From Colwellia piezophila ATCC BAA-637 (GTDB lineage: Bacteria; Pseudomonadota; Gammaproteobacteria; Enterobacterales; Alteromonadaceae), in NCBI RefSeq assembly GCF_000378625.1, contig NZ_KB905165.1, positions 1 through 64,000 on the forward strand: a stretch of DNA of 64,000 nt, read 5' to 3'. The notes under the pieces are model-generated. The model saw only the letters and a program-made list of their open reading frames with translations, searched no databases and was not told the DNA's origin. This document shows, one piece after another, positions 30,050 to 39,001 of the stretch (position 1 is the stretch's first letter; each line of letters starts with the position of its first letter). The position numbers and the translations under genes are program-made.

Positions 30050-30658
30050 TTAACTTTCTTGGGTAAGGATATTACCATTCTTTTTAGCTATTTCTTGGTA
30101 AAACTCGGCAATACTATAGCCTTTGACCATGACAATTTGAAAAGATTCGCCTAATGTTGATATTAATGCTTCAACTTTGTAATGTGCGTATTTTAATAAG
30201 GCGATATCAGCCTCATCACCGTTTTGAAAACAGTAAACGCCAAAGGCCACTAAACTATTGACCCGAAAAAGCATCTGCATCCGCTCAGGGTACCAAACAT
30301 CAAAAGGGCAGTTGGGCTTTTTTATCATGCTTTGCGTGATGCTCTCTCCATCGACCACAGGATAACAATGTAATTCATAGCCCATATCATTAAACTCATG
30401 ACGTAAACTTATCTGCGGTTTGCGTTCAACTTGCACGCTACCATCAATCGCTTTAGTTGCGCCTAAAAAGGCCAAATTCCATACTTTAGGGTTTAAAATC
30501 TGTTTATAAGCACTATCAAATCCATGGGTAAGTATACCATCTAAATCACCAATTGATGATGACAGCATACGATACAAAGCAGGGACCTCACCCCAATTTA
30601 TATGCTTCTTATAAGCATTAATTTCTTTTAAGTTAGCTTTTGGGCTTAATGAATGCAT
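30050..30658 (-). CDS. Conserved hypothetical protein (202 aa)
   Basis: A soluble protein that I do not recognise. No signal peptide or membrane segment. It has one cysteine in CYPVVDGES, a second in KKPNCPFDVWYPE, and an aromatic-rich centre (NPKVWNLAFLGATKAIDG). The predicted fold is mixed alpha/beta. It begins on the far side of the tusA-like gene, with divergent transcription, and ends 61 bases before bepA. Codon use looks like its neighbours, which supports a real gene. Confidence 0.65.
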   Translation of the reverse strand: MHSLSPKANLKEINAYKKHINWGEVPALYRMLSSSIGDLDGILTHGFDSAYKQILNPKVWNLAFLGATKAIDGSVQVERKPQISLRHEFNDMGYELHCYPVVDGESITQSMIKKPNCPFDVWYPERMQMLFRVNSLVAFGVYCFQNGDEADIALLKYAHYKVEALISTLGESFQIVMVKGYSIAEFYQEIAKKNGNILTQES

Positions 30659-30792
30659 TTAGATACTATTCCTGATAATAAGCTGTTTTTCATAAGACTT
30701 ACCCTTATAGGTAGGCTATGATGACTTGAATTAGCACAGTGGATTAATTGTCGCAAATTAGTGAATTAAACTAAAGCGCTGTTTTAAAATAT

Positions 30793-31011
30793 ATGGTTTA
30801 TAAATATGACGGTATAGGCGAAAAATGTCCTGTGCCTTTAATACAATTACGTTTACGATTAAAAAAAATGCAACAAGGCGATACATGCATTATCACCATT
30901 AATGATACTGGCTCCATTAATGATATCCCTAAGCTATTGACTAAACAGGGGTATCATTATCAAAAGACACACATCGAGAAAGGCATTGTTGAAATTTGTG
31001 TTAGCGCATAA
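30793..31011 (+). CDS. TusA-family sulfur carrier
   Basis: A 72-residue SirA/TusA-like protein. The sulfur-carrying cysteine is C12 in the family motif EKCPVPL (CPxP). It has the beta-alpha-beta-alpha-beta arrangement of the fold. It could donate sulfur for tRNA thiolation or act in a redox role; TusA, YedF and YeeD types cannot be separated by eye. It is followed after 40 bases by perM, then mgsA, all in one direction, so an operon is likely. The ribosome site is weak. Confidence 0.85.
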   Translation: MVYKYDGIGEKCPVPLIQLRLRLKKMQQGDTCIITINDTGSINDIPKLLTKQGYHYQKTHIEKGIVEICVSA

Positions 31012-31051
31012 ATAAATGCTCAATGAAGTAAGAAATAAGAAATAGGTAGTT

Positions 31052-32125
31052 ATGTTTAAGTTATTTAGTGATTGGTATACGCGTAAGTTTTCAGACCCAC
31101 ATGCAGTCACCTTAGTCGTGCTTTTAATATGTATCGCACTATTTATTGCTTTATTTAGCAGTCTGTTGATGCCCGTTTTTGTGGCTATAGCGTTGGCTTT
31201 TTTACTCGACCTTCCGGTGAATAAGCTGATGAAAAGCTCTATGTCACGCTCTAATGCAACGATTGTAGTCATTGTTACCTTTCTGAGTTTTTCGCTTTTG
31301 GCTGTCTTAGGACTTATGCCCATTATTTGGAAACAAAGCAGTAACTTACTGCAAGAAGTTCCCAATATGATAACGCAAGGGCAAGGCTTCTTATTAACCT
31401 TGCCAGAAAAATATCCCGACCTGGTAGATGCGGCTCAAGTAGAGAGCTTTATCGTCATGGTTAATGACAATTTACTTGAGTGGGGGCAGGTGGCACTTAA
31501 AGCCTCATTAAGCTCAATTTCTGATATTGTCGCCTTAATGGTTTATTTGATTCTTGTACCGTTGATGATGTTTTTCTTTTTGAAAGATAAGAATGAATTA
31601 ATGACAAGTATTGCTTATTTCTTACCTAAAGAGCGCCGAATGGCAATTAAAGTAAGTAAAGAAATGAACCAACAAATTTTAAATTATATCCGCGGTAAAG
31701 TTATTGAAATTATAATTGTTGGTACGGCGACCACTATTGCCTTTATGTTTCTTGATCTGCAATATGCTTTATTACTGGGGTTTCTGGTCGGCTTATCTGT
31801 TTTAGTTCCTTATGTCGGTGCAACCGTGGTTACTTTTCCCGTTATGCTAGTGGCGTTGTTCCAGTTTGGCCTTAGCAGTGAGTTTGGTTACGTTATGTTA
31901 GCTTATGGCATAATTCAAGCAATTGATGGCAATGTTATAGTGCCTTTACTCTTCTCTGAAGCGGTTGACCTACATCCCGTGGTTATTATTATTGCCGTGA
32001 TATTCTTTGGTGGTTTATGGGGGTTTTGGGGCATATTTTTCGCCATTCCCTTAGCAACATTAGTTAAAGCCGTTATCAATGCCTGGTCATCAAGCCCTGA
32101 AGCCGATACTGAGGCTGAAGCTTAA
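31052..32125 (+). CDS. perM: AI-2E family membrane protein, PerM-like
   Basis: Inner-membrane transporter-like protein of 357 residues with about seven to eight helices. Examples are LVVLLICIALFIALFSSLLM, ALMVYLILVPLMMFFFL, and a C-terminal DGNVIVPLLFSEAVDLHPVV motif typical of AI-2E permeases. The transported substrate is unknown for most members. It lies in the E. coli-type neighbourhood with hda and bepA. An acidic tail (EADTEAEA) ends the protein. AGGTAG precedes the ATG. Confidence 0.92.
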   Translation: MFKLFSDWYTRKFSDPHAVTLVVLLICIALFIALFSSLLMPVFVAIALAFLLDLPVNKLMKSSMSRSNATIVVIVTFLSFSLLAVLGLMPIIWKQSSNLLQEVPNMITQGQGFLLTLPEKYPDLVDAAQVESFIVMVNDNLLEWGQVALKASLSSISDIVALMVYLILVPLMMFFFLKDKNELMTSIAYFLPKERRMAIKVSKEMNQQILNYIRGKVIEIIIVGTATTIAFMFLDLQYALLLGFLVGLSVLVPYVGATVVTFPVMLVALFQFGLSSEFGYVMLAYGIIQAIDGNVIVPLLFSEAVDLHPVVIIIAVIFFGGLWGFWGIFFAIPLATLVKAVINAWSSSPEADTEAEA

Positions 32126-32165
32126 GAGTTTTAACTAAGTAACACACCTAACTATAGGGCATAAA

Positions 32166-32630
32166 ATGCAGTTAGCTTACACCCAAAGAGTCATGCCGGC
32201 GCACAAACGTATGGCACTGGTAGCCCATGATAATAAAAAAGCTGATTTGCTTAACTGGGCTAAAAATCGCCGTGAGGATTTATCTTTTCATCAGTTATTT
32301 GCTACCGGCACAACCGGCACTTTATTAAGCTCAACGCTTGGACTCTCGGTGAAGTGCTTACTTTCTGGTCCTATGGGCGGCGATCAACAACTCGGCGCGT
32401 TAATCGCAGAGGGGAAAATTGATGTAATGATTTTCTTTTGGGATCCGTTAGATGCTGTACCTCATGATCCCGATGTTAAAGCCCTATTAAGGTTAGCTGC
32501 CGTATGGAATATCCCGATCGCTACCAATAAATCTACCGCTAATTTTTTAATGGATTCTGAGCTGATGACGCAAGAGAGTGCCATTGAAATTCCAGACTAC
32601 GCGGATTACCTAGCATCACGCACAAAGTAA
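32166..32630 (+). CDS. mgsA: Methylglyoxal synthase
   Basis: Converts dihydroxyacetone phosphate to methylglyoxal and phosphate, a glycolytic bypass under phosphate limitation. The 154-residue protein has the family motifs LVAHDNKK near the N-terminus, [21 protein letters not shown] with the catalytic aspartate, [15 protein letters not shown] and [12 protein letters not shown]. It is last gene after tusA-like and perM, with a strong terminator downstream. Confidence 0.97.
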   Translation: MQLAYTQRVMPAHKRMALVAHDNKKADLLNWAKNRREDLSFHQLFATGTTGTLLSSTLGLSVKCLLSGPMGGDQQLGALIAEGKIDVMIFFWDPLDAVPHDPDVKALLRLAAVWNIPIATNKSTANFLMDSELMTQESAIEIPDYADYLASRTK

Positions 32631-32666
32631 CGCCATTCAATCAAGTGTAAACCGCAAGAACAACAA

Positions 32667-32706
32667 AAAAGCCCTAAGCTAATTTCACTTAGCTTAGGGC
32701 TTTTAG
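32667..32706. terminator. Bidirectional terminator between mgsA and bcp
   Basis: GCCCTAAGCTAA (32671-32682) and TTAGCTTAGGGC (32689-32700) form a 12-bp stem with a six-base loop, with A-run and T-run flanks for both strands. Confidence 0.93.
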
Positions 32707-32731
32707 TTTTCAATGAATGTGTTGGAAACTA

Positions 32732-33205
32732 TTATTTCAATTCATTCAAAACCGCTAAAACAACATCATGGTGCTCTTTGGTTTTAAACTTATTAAAAAC
32801 ATGAGTAATGGTGCCATCAAGGCCAATTAAAAAGCTTAAACGGTGAATACCATCGTACTCTCTGCCCATAAACTTCTTCAAACCCCAAACACCAAACTCA
32901 TCCGCCACTTGATGATCAACATCAGATAAAAGTGAGAAGTTTAATTCATCACGTTGGCAGAATTTAGTTAAACGTTTAACTTCATCAGGACTGATACCAA
33001 AAACCACTGTATTTAATGCATTCAATTCCGCTTTAATATCACGTAAGCCTTGTGCCTGAACGGTACAGCCAGGTGTCATCGCTTTTGGATAAAAGTAAAC
33101 TAGTACCTGTTTTTTACCAATATAATCAGCCAAAGATACCGATTCATCATTTTCGTTGGCTAGTGTGAAAAGTGGTGCTTTATCACCAACATTTAAAGTA
33201 TTCAT
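32732..33205 (-). CDS. bcp: Thioredoxin-dependent peroxiredoxin Bcp
   Basis: Reduces peroxides in the cytoplasm, 157 residues. The peroxidatic cysteine is C47 in YPKAMTPGCTVQA. The resolving cysteine five residues later in E. coli Bcp (CTVQAC) is replaced by glutamine here (CTVQAQ), so it probably works as a 1-Cys enzyme or uses the later cysteine in KFCQRDE. It lies next to gcvR in the usual order, both on the minus strand, 65 bases apart. Confidence 0.95.
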   Translation of the reverse strand: MNTLNVGDKAPLFTLANENDESVSLADYIGKKQVLVYFYPKAMTPGCTVQAQGLRDIKAELNALNTVVFGISPDEVKRLTKFCQRDELNFSLLSDVDHQVADEFGVWGLKKFMGREYDGIHRLSFLIGLDGTITHVFNKFKTKEHHDVVLAVLNELK

Positions 33206-33270
33206 TATAAGCTCACTGTTAATTACGGGTGAAAGTTATGGGGCCAATATTTTTTAAACAATTTAAACCA

Positions 33271-33798
33271 TTACAATAAATTGTTGGTCGCTTTTTTGAT
33301 AAAGCCTTGAACATCGGTTTGTTGGCAGAGCTCAAGGAAATCACGTTCTAGTTCATCAATGCTAATCTTTTCCGTTAAAGCAAACAATATGCTAGCGCTC
33401 ATATTATTGGTTTTGGGATCTATTTCAGACTTTAACGAAGAGATATCAATTTTTCGGGTGGCAAAAAAAGCGGTCATGACCTTTAATATACCTGGTTGGT
33501 CAATGCCTGAATATTGCACTTGATAGTGTTTGACCAAATCAAAGGTTCTGTGCCCTGTAGTGCGCTTCATCATAGTGACTAAATCTAAAGTGTGGGCAAC
33601 TTTAGGGATCCGGGCTTCAATTCTATTAATCGCTCTAGCATCACCATTAAGTAACATAATAAAAGTAAATTCTGAGCCAAAAAGAGCCATGCGGCTGTCT
33701 AATATATTACATTCGCATTCACTTGCTAATTTAGTTAATTCACTAACACAACCGGTTCGGTCTGCTCCCATTGCTGTTAGTACTAAATAGTGTGACAT
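33271..33798 (-). CDS. gcvR: Glycine cleavage system regulator GcvR
   Basis: Two ACT domains (about 1-80 and 90-170) in 175 residues. In E. coli GcvR binds GcvA and represses the glycine cleavage operon when glycine is low. Visible features are the start HYLVLTAMGADRTGCVSEL, CECNILDSRMALFGSEF, and the second ACT domain with YSGIDQPGILKVMTAFFA. There is no DNA-binding domain, as expected. The adjacent bcp supports the assignment. In E. coli dapA follows divergently; here it is missing. Confidence 0.92.
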   Translation of the reverse strand: MSHYLVLTAMGADRTGCVSELTKLASECECNILDSRMALFGSEFTFIMLLNGDARAINRIEARIPKVAHTLDLVTMMKRTTGHRTFDLVKHYQVQYSGIDQPGILKVMTAFFATRKIDISSLKSEIDPKTNNMSASILFALTEKISIDELERDFLELCQQTDVQGFIKKATNNLL

Positions 33799-33927
33799 TA
33801 ATTACGCCTGAGTTGACAAGAAAGGCGCATTGTAACTGATCGCGATTAAAGTTGGAATCATCTTACATTTTTGTGGTCATATAACTTGTGTTTGCAAAAT
33901 CAGCACAGTACCATGGGGCGCAATAAT

Positions 33928-34203
33928 ATACCAAACGGATTAATGTATTGATTAGCTTAGAGCTACATCAGCGAGCTTAAAACAAGCGAAATGAGTTAAA
34001 CATAATTATTCTATATTTCATTTATTTCGTGATGTTATCAGTTTGCTGACGAGCTCCCAATGGGCGAGTACCTAATAAAAGGTAAAGGTTGACATGCGGC
34101 GTTATTGGTTTCGACAATAGAATAACTATTATCTTCAACCAATGCCTTGCCTCTAAGCCTTTTAATTCTCGCTAAGTGATGAATAAATTAGTCCGATTGG
34201 TAT
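33928..34203 (+). repeat. Structured dispersed repeat, copy C
   Basis: Third copy, between gcvR and bamC. The outer arms pair (ACGGATTAA with TTAGTCCGA). The inner arms are ATCAGC and GCTGAC. The next stem is GCGAAAT with ATTTCGT. The tip ATAATTATTCTAT is at 34002-34014. In the right half, ATTGGTT pairs with AACCAAT where the other copies have ATTGAT and ATCAAT. A short ACCTAATAAAAGGT insertion lies near 34068-34081. Confidence 0.82.
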
Positions 34204-34281
34204 TAACCTGTCTTATATCGAATATTTTTTAGTGAGCTTAGTAGGTTTTTAATATCAATAACCTAAGCCACAGGAGTTTTA

Positions 34282-35451
34282 ATGAGTTGTAGAGTATTTT
34301 ATTTATCATTGTTAGCCATATCGCTGACCGCCTGTAGTTCTGGTAATAATAAACAAGCCCAAGGTAGTTTTGATTATCAGGACACACCTGAATCCAATAA
34401 TCTCGTGATTCCTGCTAATTTGGATAAACCCAAGCAAGCCAAAAAGTTTTTTGTCACGAATGAAATCAATCATGAAGGCCCTATTGGTAAAGATATGGAT
34501 ATTAGAGCGCCTTCTTTGGTCATGCCGGTAGCTGCTTCTTCACGCGTGGTTGATGAATCAGGTATTGCGATTATCTGGTTCGATAAAGTTTTAGAAGATA
34601 AAGATTTATTGGCGTTTATCGAAAAGGTTGTTATCGATGAGCTTGTTGAAGATAACGTCGGTTATCACTACATAGAAGAAGATACTGAAGTTACCTTAGG
34701 TAAGGTGATTGAAGGCGCAACAAGCTTAAAAGAAACAAGTATTAAGCGTGAAGGTATTAAAACCGCCATTATTGAATCTGAGTGGTATCACAGCGAAGTT
34801 GATGTTGGTTGGATTTTCGAAGATATCCAATCCGCTAAAAGTTTACGTTTTCGTTACCAATTATTAGCTAAGTCACATGGCCGTAGTGTTTCTTTACGGG
34901 TTTCATTAGTCGATTTTCTGCAAACCGATGAACGTGGTGGTAGTCAAACAATGGGACCAATTGATAAGCAAAGAGCTGAAAAAGCTATGCTTAATCAATT
35001 GATTGCCGCGGTTGATTATAACTATCGTGTTCAACAACGTGCAGATCGCTTAACGCGCGCAAACGAAAAACTTGTGGTTATCGGTAAAAATGTTGAAGAA
35101 GAAGACGCTTATGTGGTTGAGATGGGCTTAGCCGATTTATGGGGCAATATGCCACTTTTCTTTGAAAAACATGGTTTTACCATTACCGATCTTAATGAAG
35201 ATAAAAAGATTTATTATGTAGACTTTGTTAAACCTGAAAGTAGCGTTTGGGACATGATCTGGGGAGATGATGTACCGACTCTTGATGTCAGTGATGCTCA
35301 TTACCAGTTTGTCTTATCAGCAGCTGATGAGCTTAACCAGAAAACAACGGTAACTATCTATAATGCCGCTGGTGAGCCGTTGCCAATAGAGTCGCTAGAG
35401 CGAATCTTCCCAGTGATTGAAAAAGGTTTATCATTTAGAGATGTTTTTTAG
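34282..35451 (+). CDS. bamC: Outer membrane assembly factor BamC
   Basis: Lipoprotein of the BAM complex, which inserts beta-barrel proteins in the outer membrane. The signal peptide ends LTAC at C18. An unstructured N-terminal segment contains NLVIPANLDKPKQAKKFFV, the region that contacts BamD in E. coli. Two helix-grip domains follow (about 165-270 and 290-389). Length is 389 residues, a little longer than E. coli (344). It usually follows dapA; here it stands alone with repeat copy C upstream. AGGAG precedes the ATG. Confidence 0.9.
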   Translation: MSCRVFYLSLLAISLTACSSGNNKQAQGSFDYQDTPESNNLVIPANLDKPKQAKKFFVTNEINHEGPIGKDMDIRAPSLVMPVAASSRVVDESGIAIIWFDKVLEDKDLLAFIEKVVIDELVEDNVGYHYIEEDTEVTLGKVIEGATSLKETSIKREGIKTAIIESEWYHSEVDVGWIFEDIQSAKSLRFRYQLLAKSHGRSVSLRVSLVDFLQTDERGGSQTMGPIDKQRAEKAMLNQLIAAVDYNYRVQQRADRLTRANEKLVVIGKNVEEEDAYVVEMGLADLWGNMPLFFEKHGFTITDLNEDKKIYYVDFVKPESSVWDMIWGDDVPTLDVSDAHYQFVLSAADELNQKTTVTIYNAAGEPLPIESLERIFPVIEKGLSFRDVF

Positions 35452-35506
35452 TTATTGCCTTAACGATTAAACCGACAAAATAGGCTGTCCGCTGATTTGT
35501 CGGCAT

Positions 35507-35536
35507 AAAAAAACTCCACTAGTTGGAGTTTTTTTA
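35507..35536 (+). terminator. Rho-independent terminator after bamC
   Basis: AAAAAAACTCCA, a short CTAGT loop and TGGAGTTTTTTT, located about 55 bases past the bamC stop codon. It can serve either strand. Confidence 0.9.
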
Positions 35537-35580
35537 TGGGCTAGATTTAGTTTTCGTACTCAAGTTAAGACGGTAAACTT

Positions 35581-35740
35581 ATACCAGTTCCATTAAGTTT
35601 GTGAATCTTGTTGTGCGAAAGAAAAATAACTCAAGGTAAGGCGCTCGATTGACCAATAGCTGGCTATTGGGATTGAGAGCAACGCAGGCTTGGATTATTT
35701 TAACCAGTACAAGTGGGCAATAATTTAATGGAATTGGTAT
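35581..35740. repeat. Second repeat type with ATACCA termini (160 bp)
   Basis: The ends are inverted repeats: ATACCAGTTCCATTAA at the left and TTAATGGAATTGGTAT at the right. The centre is a hairpin, CCAATAGCTGGCTATTGG at 35653-35670, flanked by GCTCGATTG and GATTGAGAGC. The body differs from the 270-bp family, but the termini are the same type. A MITE-like or repeated extragenic palindrome is the likely reading. Confidence 0.82.
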
Positions 35741-35777
35741 TTTACCCGGAGAACTTTTCTGTAATGATAGCGATTGA

Positions 35778-35966
35778 TTAAAGTTTGTTTTTCTCAACCG
35801 GCGCCATTTTATGCACGCTTTTATTTGTTCTTGGTAGCGTTTCTTTTAAATCATTGAGACCTTTTTTACGCATTTTTTGCTTTGAGTTTTTTTGAAAAGT
35901 GCTCAAGTTACCTAGGATGATAACAAATGTTATCACTATCATAAAAATAGCTAACCAATTATCCAT
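35778..35966 (-). CDS. DUF2897 small membrane protein
   Basis: 62 residues with one N-terminal membrane helix (WLAIFMIVITFVIILGNLST) and a basic, lysine-rich cytoplasmic tail. It matches DUF2897, a small family of Shewanella, Vibrio and relatives. The ribosome-site region is AGAGGCATTCC before ATG 35966. It stands alone between the bamC terminator region and the M15 peptidase gene. Function unknown. Confidence 0.72.
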   Translation of the reverse strand: MDNWLAIFMIVITFVIILGNLSTFQKNSKQKMRKKGLNDLKETLPRTNKSVHKMAPVEKNKL

Positions 35967-35997
35967 TGGAATGCCTCTTGCAAGTTTGTTAAGTGTA

Positions 35998-36021
35998 ATA
36001 CCAATTTAATCAACTTGGTAT
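35998..36021. repeat. Bare inverted ATACCAA ends
   Basis: ATACCAA and TTGGTAT face each other across ten bases, with no internal sequence. This looks like a collapsed or solo-end remnant of the elements with the same termini. Confidence 0.6.
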
Positions 36022-36081
36022 AAGTCGATTAAATTAATTTTTCTCAGTTAAGTTAACCCTGATGCCACTTCGGGCGTAACA

Positions 36082-36792
36082 TTACCTGAGTATAACATTT
36101 GATGGCGCAGCACAGACATTATTAATATAACGCTTTGCTATCTCATCTAGATTCTCAATAATAACCGCTTTACCTAATATGCTGCTATTTTGTAGTGTTT
36201 TTGCCAGTTCTTTAAGGTCAATGTTTTGCTGGTATTGCTGTGCTAACGGCAGATAAGACAAATGCCAAGGCTCTTCGGCAACTCCGCCTTGGTAGTTTTT
36301 GTAAGGGAAGTAAAAACCAAATTGATGGGCGTGTTGCACCAACCAAGCAGACAATTTTGCTAGGGGTCCTTGCTCACTGTACTCCCAAGGTTCAAGTTGA
36401 AGTTGATAGCCATCAGCTAATAAATTCGGTGCGTAAACATCTATGTCACAGCCCCAATGGTGACGGCTAGCCCCTGGCAGCGCAGAATAAAGCAATATGC
36501 TGTGAACTAACTCAAGCGGTGATAGTTTATCAATATCAACCACATTGCCAGCAATATCCTTAATGGGGGTTTTTCCGGAGAATTTATTATTCCAAAGCGT
36601 TAACTGCCGGGAAAATGAGCGAAAGCCACTGGCTATCTTTAATTCAATACCCTCTGATTGAGCTGCAGCGACGACTGCAGTAAAGGCACTTTTCATGTTG
36701 TGATGAATGGCCACTCGTTCACTTAGATAATAAAGGTGTTCTTCGGTTTTCCCCAATACCTGAGCGGCATTGGGGCAGTTGTTAGTCTGCAT
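36082..36792 (-). CDS. M15-family D-alanyl-D-alanine carboxypeptidase-like protein
   Basis: Predicted peptidoglycan peptidase of the VanY/M15B type, 236 residues. Zinc ligands are suggested by SRHHWGCDIDVY (H111 and D118) and by EEPWHLSY (H177, with E174 as catalytic base). An active-site serine/arginine region GFRSFSRQ lies at about 56-63. No clear signal peptide is seen at the annotated start, so it may be cytoplasmic or act on recycled fragments. It stands upstream of dapE's end, same strand, with only 70 bases between. Confidence 0.85.
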   Translation of the reverse strand: MQTNNCPNAAQVLGKTEEHLYYLSERVAIHHNMKSAFTAVVAAAQSEGIELKIASGFRSFSRQLTLWNNKFSGKTPIKDIAGNVVDIDKLSPLELVHSILLYSALPGASRHHWGCDIDVYAPNLLADGYQLQLEPWEYSEQGPLAKLSAWLVQHAHQFGFYFPYKNYQGGVAEEPWHLSYLPLAQQYQQNIDLKELAKTLQNSSILGKAVIIENLDEIAKRYINNVCAAPSNVILR

Positions 36793-36830
36793 TTTAGAAT
36801 GAACCTTATCAACAGCGATAGAATTAACTT

Positions 36831-36863
36831 ATACCAATCTCATTAAATTATTGGAATTGGTAT
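36831..36863. repeat. Bare inverted ATACCAAT ends next to dapE stop
   Basis: ATACCAAT and ATTGGTAT enclose a short A/T-rich spacer. The right end abuts the dapE stop codon (36863-36865). The termini match those of the larger repeats. Confidence 0.6.
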
Positions 36864-38086
36864 TAATTTTTATGAGTACATAAAACATTAACCAAACAAT
36901 GATAATAAATATCTACTAGCTTTTCTAAATCTTCACAAGCAACCGATTCATTCACTTGATGAATGGTGGCATTACAAGGACCTAGTTCAATGACTTGTGC
37001 ACCCGTTGGCGCGATAAAACGTCCATCTGAAGTACCACCAGCGGTTGAAAGTTGGGTTTTTTTACCGGTAACAGTGTATATGGCTTGGCTTACGGCATTG
37101 AGAAATCCGTGCTCAGAGTCTTCATGCTTGGTAATAAATGGCTTACCATTAAAAGTCCACTTAATATCATAATCAAGTTGATGCTTGTTAAGGATTGACT
37201 CAACCCGCTCAACAATAATTTGGTCATTTAATTCAGTGCTATAACGTAAATTAAATAATGCCGTGAGATGACCCGGTACAACATTGGTCGCGCCGGTACC
37301 GGCATTAATATTTGATAATTGAAAGCTAGTCGCCGGGAAATATTCATTGCCTTGATCCCATTCCACCTGACTGAGCTCAGTTAAGGCTGGCATGGCTAAA
37401 TGTATCGGGTTTCTGACATGCTCAGGATAGGCAACGTGACCTTGTTTGCCCTTAATGTCGACCTCTGCAGTAATTGAACCACGGCGACCATTTTTAACAA
37501 TATCGCCAACCGCATCAGTACTCGAAGGCTCACCAACAATACAGTAAGTTATTTTTTCATTGCGTGCTTCTAGGGTATCAATAACCCGCGTGGTGCCATT
37601 AATAAAGGGACCTTCTTCATCACTGGTTATTAAGTAAGTGATTGCACCTTGATGATCTGGGTGGTCTTTAACAAAACGCTCTGTCGCCACTATCATTGCC
37701 GCCAAGCTACCTTTCATGTCTGCTGCACCACGGCCATAGAGCATACCATCGATAATAGTTGGCTCAAAAGGAGGTGTGTTCCATAAATCAAGGTTACCTG
37801 CAGGCACTACATCAGTGTGGCCGGCAAAACAAAAGACTAAGTCATTACTGTTTTCAGTAGCTGTTGTTTGAGTATTACCCTGTTTGTTTAGGGTGCTATC
37901 ACGGCGTGACCAAAGGTTTGTGGTATCAGCAAAGATCATCTCTTCATTAATAAAACCGAGCTTGGCTAGTCGCTCTGCCATGAGTTTTTGACAGCCAACA
38001 TCTTCAGGAGTTACTGATGCTCTACTAATAAGTTCTTTTGCTAATTCAATAACCGCACTTTCATTTTTTTGTTCTGTTTGACTCAC
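36863..38086 (-). CDS. dapE: Succinyl-diaminopimelate desuccinylase
   Basis: Releases L,L-diaminopimelate for lysine and peptidoglycan synthesis. M20-family dinuclear zinc enzyme. The metal motif [11 protein letters not shown] is followed by [14 protein letters not shown] and [15 protein letters not shown] with the catalytic glutamate. The C-terminus carries [11 protein letters not shown] and [12 protein letters not shown]. Length is 407 residues against 375 in E. coli; the extra part is an Asn/Thr-rich insert near 72-86 ([14 protein letters not shown]). Adjacent yffB follows the E. coli order (dapE-yffB). Confidence 0.96.
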   Translation of the reverse strand: MSQTEQKNESAVIELAKELISRASVTPEDVGCQKLMAERLAKLGFINEEMIFADTTNLWSRRDSTLNKQGNTQTTATENSNDLVFCFAGHTDVVPAGNLDLWNTPPFEPTIIDGMLYGRGAADMKGSLAAMIVATERFVKDHPDHQGAITYLITSDEEGPFINGTTRVIDTLEARNEKITYCIVGEPSSTDAVGDIVKNGRRGSITAEVDIKGKQGHVAYPEHVRNPIHLAMPALTELSQVEWDQGNEYFPATSFQLSNINAGTGATNVVPGHLTALFNLRYSTELNDQIIVERVESILNKHQLDYDIKWTFNGKPFITKHEDSEHGFLNAVSQAIYTVTGKKTQLSTAGGTSDGRFIAPTGAQVIELGPCNATIHQVNESVACEDLEKLVDIYYHCLVNVLCTHKN

Positions 38087-38151
38087 AATAACTACTCTTA
38101 GATTCGTTTAGATGACTTGCTTTAAATAACTAGGCTCAAGGTGGAGTATCA

Positions 38152-38502
38152 TTATTTGACGTGGAAAAGTGCCTGGTAGTGATCGGCTTTAAAACCGAGA
38201 TTAAGTTCACCATTTAACGGCAGAAGTGGTCTTTTAAGTAAGGTTGGTTGTTCAAGTACTGCCGCGAACATAACCTCATCGGTTAGATTGTTTTTAATCT
38301 CGTCAGGCAGGTTACGAAAAGTGGTACTGCGTTTATTTAACAGCAATGACCAATCACTTTGTTTGACGAAGTCAGTTAACAATTCAGCCGTTAACGGCTG
38401 TTTTTTAAAATCATAAAGTTGATGGTCAATACTGTTGGCTTCAAGCCATTTAGTCGCTTTTCTTACCGTGTCGCAATTTTTAATCCCGTAAAGTGTAATC
38501 AT
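38152..38502 (-). CDS. yffB: ArsC/Spx-family protein YffB
   Basis: 116-residue thioredoxin-fold protein with the start MITLYGIKNCDTVRKA, keeping one cysteine (C10). The long helix HQLYDFKKQPLT and C-terminal KRPLLPLNGELNLGFK are typical of the YffB group. Next to dapE, as in E. coli. Its biochemical role is uncertain; glutathione-linked thiol chemistry has been proposed for the family. Confidence 0.88.
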   Translation of the reverse strand: MITLYGIKNCDTVRKATKWLEANSIDHQLYDFKKQPLTAELLTDFVKQSDWSLLLNKRSTTFRNLPDEIKNNLTDEVMFAAVLEQPTLLKRPLLPLNGELNLGFKADHYQALFHVK

Positions 38503-39001
38503 ATTTGAGCAGTAGCCAATAGTTAATAATTTATGCTAAAGATGATATCAGAAACAGTGGGCTATATCCGCTTTTCTTAAGTTAGCTCAATACCAAATCG
38601 GTAGGTATGTTGTTAAAATTTAATGACTTAAATGTATCTATTAACTTTGCTTATTTTACTGATATTTATGTTGTGAGTTACTGCAGTTAGCCGAGTTGAG
38701 TCTTAATTAATAAGGCTGTGGTAATAATAAAAAATTATTTACTATAAATTCACTATGACTTGGCGGCATGGACTAACGACAGCTCTTCCGAAAATGGTCT
38801 TTAGGAAAATTAGCTTAACAAGTGAAATGATGCAGAGGAGTAACATACCTTGACTAAAAGAGCCACAATTAGGTCTGTTTGTACTGATGTAGACGGTTGA
38901 ATGTACTCACCTTTTGTTCTAAAATTGTCTACAGACAAAAAACTCAATTAACGTTTTATAGCAACTTAAACACAGAACTTAGGTAAGGACACAAGTGCTT
39001 C
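38503..39001. other. Intergenic region before the accessory block
   Basis: About 500 A/T-rich bases. A weak ATACC...GGTAT pair is present at 38590-38608. A short hairpin TTGTCTACAGACAA is at 38927-38940. No open frame of note. The promoter of the Sel1-like gene must be here but is not evident. Confidence 0.4.

Noticed and set aside
35579..35797. 72-codon frame on the minus strand
   Set aside because: It runs across the 160-bp repeat element and overlaps the DUF2897 gene; the repeat explains the sequence.
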